DNA from: JBFAPK01 sp040676675
GTDB taxonomy: Bacteria; Actinomycetota; Actinomycetes; Mycobacteriales; Micromonosporaceae
Direction of reading: 5' to 3'
Length of the DNA: 29,153 nucleotides
Assembly: GCF_040676675.1 (NCBI RefSeq)
Contig: NZ_JBFAPK010000064.1
Span: forward strand, 1 to 29,153
The position numbers and the translations under genes were made by a program. Positions within the stretch are counted from its first letter, which is position 1; every line of letters starts with the position of its first letter. Under the pieces are notes generated by a model. That model was given only the letters and a program-made list of their open reading frames with translations. It was not told the DNA's origin and made no database searches. This document shows positions 29,103 through 29,153 of the stretch, one piece after another.

Positions 29103-29153
29103 GTGGGGGGAAAACGGCGGCTTTGGGGTTAAGTAAGAATGGTTTTGGGCAGA

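Overview
The window is high-GC DNA with GTG/TTG starts, leaderless promoters and almost no AT-rich spacers. Together with an SsgB-type sporulation protein, a DUF2690 protein, SARP-like remnants and a metK start, it points to a filamentous, sporulating actinomycete chromosome, most likely in or near the Micromonosporaceae (inference). There are no insertion sequences, integrases, phage genes or CRISPR arrays. It reads as a chromosomal arm-like mosaic of small regulator-plus-target units, many divergently organised around recognisable operator palindromes.

Layout. 1-116: start of metK on the minus strand. 306-2320: a calcium/cation-exchanger-like membrane protein and a class I methyltransferase. 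2324-5809: a membrane-anchored class A-like serine hydrolase lacking the deacylation Glu, a LysR regulator, a perfect T-N11-A palindrome and a divergent class A beta-lactamase lipoprotein. This resembles the BlaB/BlaA/BlaL induction system known from Streptomyces cacaoi and is the most coherent functional module here. 5884-6720: a second methyltransferase, apparently leaderless. 6766-8719 (minus): a translationally coupled membrane protein, winged-helix regulator and GNAT operon behind a 29-bp near-perfect operator. 8830-9156: a ricin-type lectin that has lost its signal peptide. 9375-9923: an orphan SUKH-4-like immunity protein. 10321-11365: two small secreted Cys-containing proteins (DUF2690 and SH3b-like), then an ArsR/DUF5937 regulator (11704-12720) and a truncated TPR remnant of a SARP-like regulator.

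13200-15233: a TetR regulator divergent from a SnoaL-like protein and a short-chain dehydrogenase, with two perfect palindromes and a half-site phased by exactly 20 bp. 15275-15964: a TMEM175-type channel. 16140-16211: tRNA-Val(CAC). 16264-16908: a TIGR02611-type membrane protein. 17183-17614: ssgB-like. 17716-18492: a second SDR. 18807-21254: a secreted GH44-FN3-CBM3 glycanase divergent from an AraC regulator (21567-22532). Then come an Rrf2 regulator without cysteines, a FUSC-family membrane protein, a 59-residue DUF4236-like protein and a TcmP-like protein. A VOC protein and a MarR regulator face each other across one operator. The window ends with a 719-residue TPR/disordered/TM/FN3 protein.

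Two themes run across the window. Convergent gene ends commonly carry long, perfect GC-rich hairpins without U-tracts. Short in-frame minisatellites (15, 18 and 24 bp) have expanded inside several genes (LysR tail, GNAT loop, TPR-protein linker). No complete defence system or biosynthetic cluster was found; the bla regulatory triad and the repeat-rich TPR membrane protein are the best leads.
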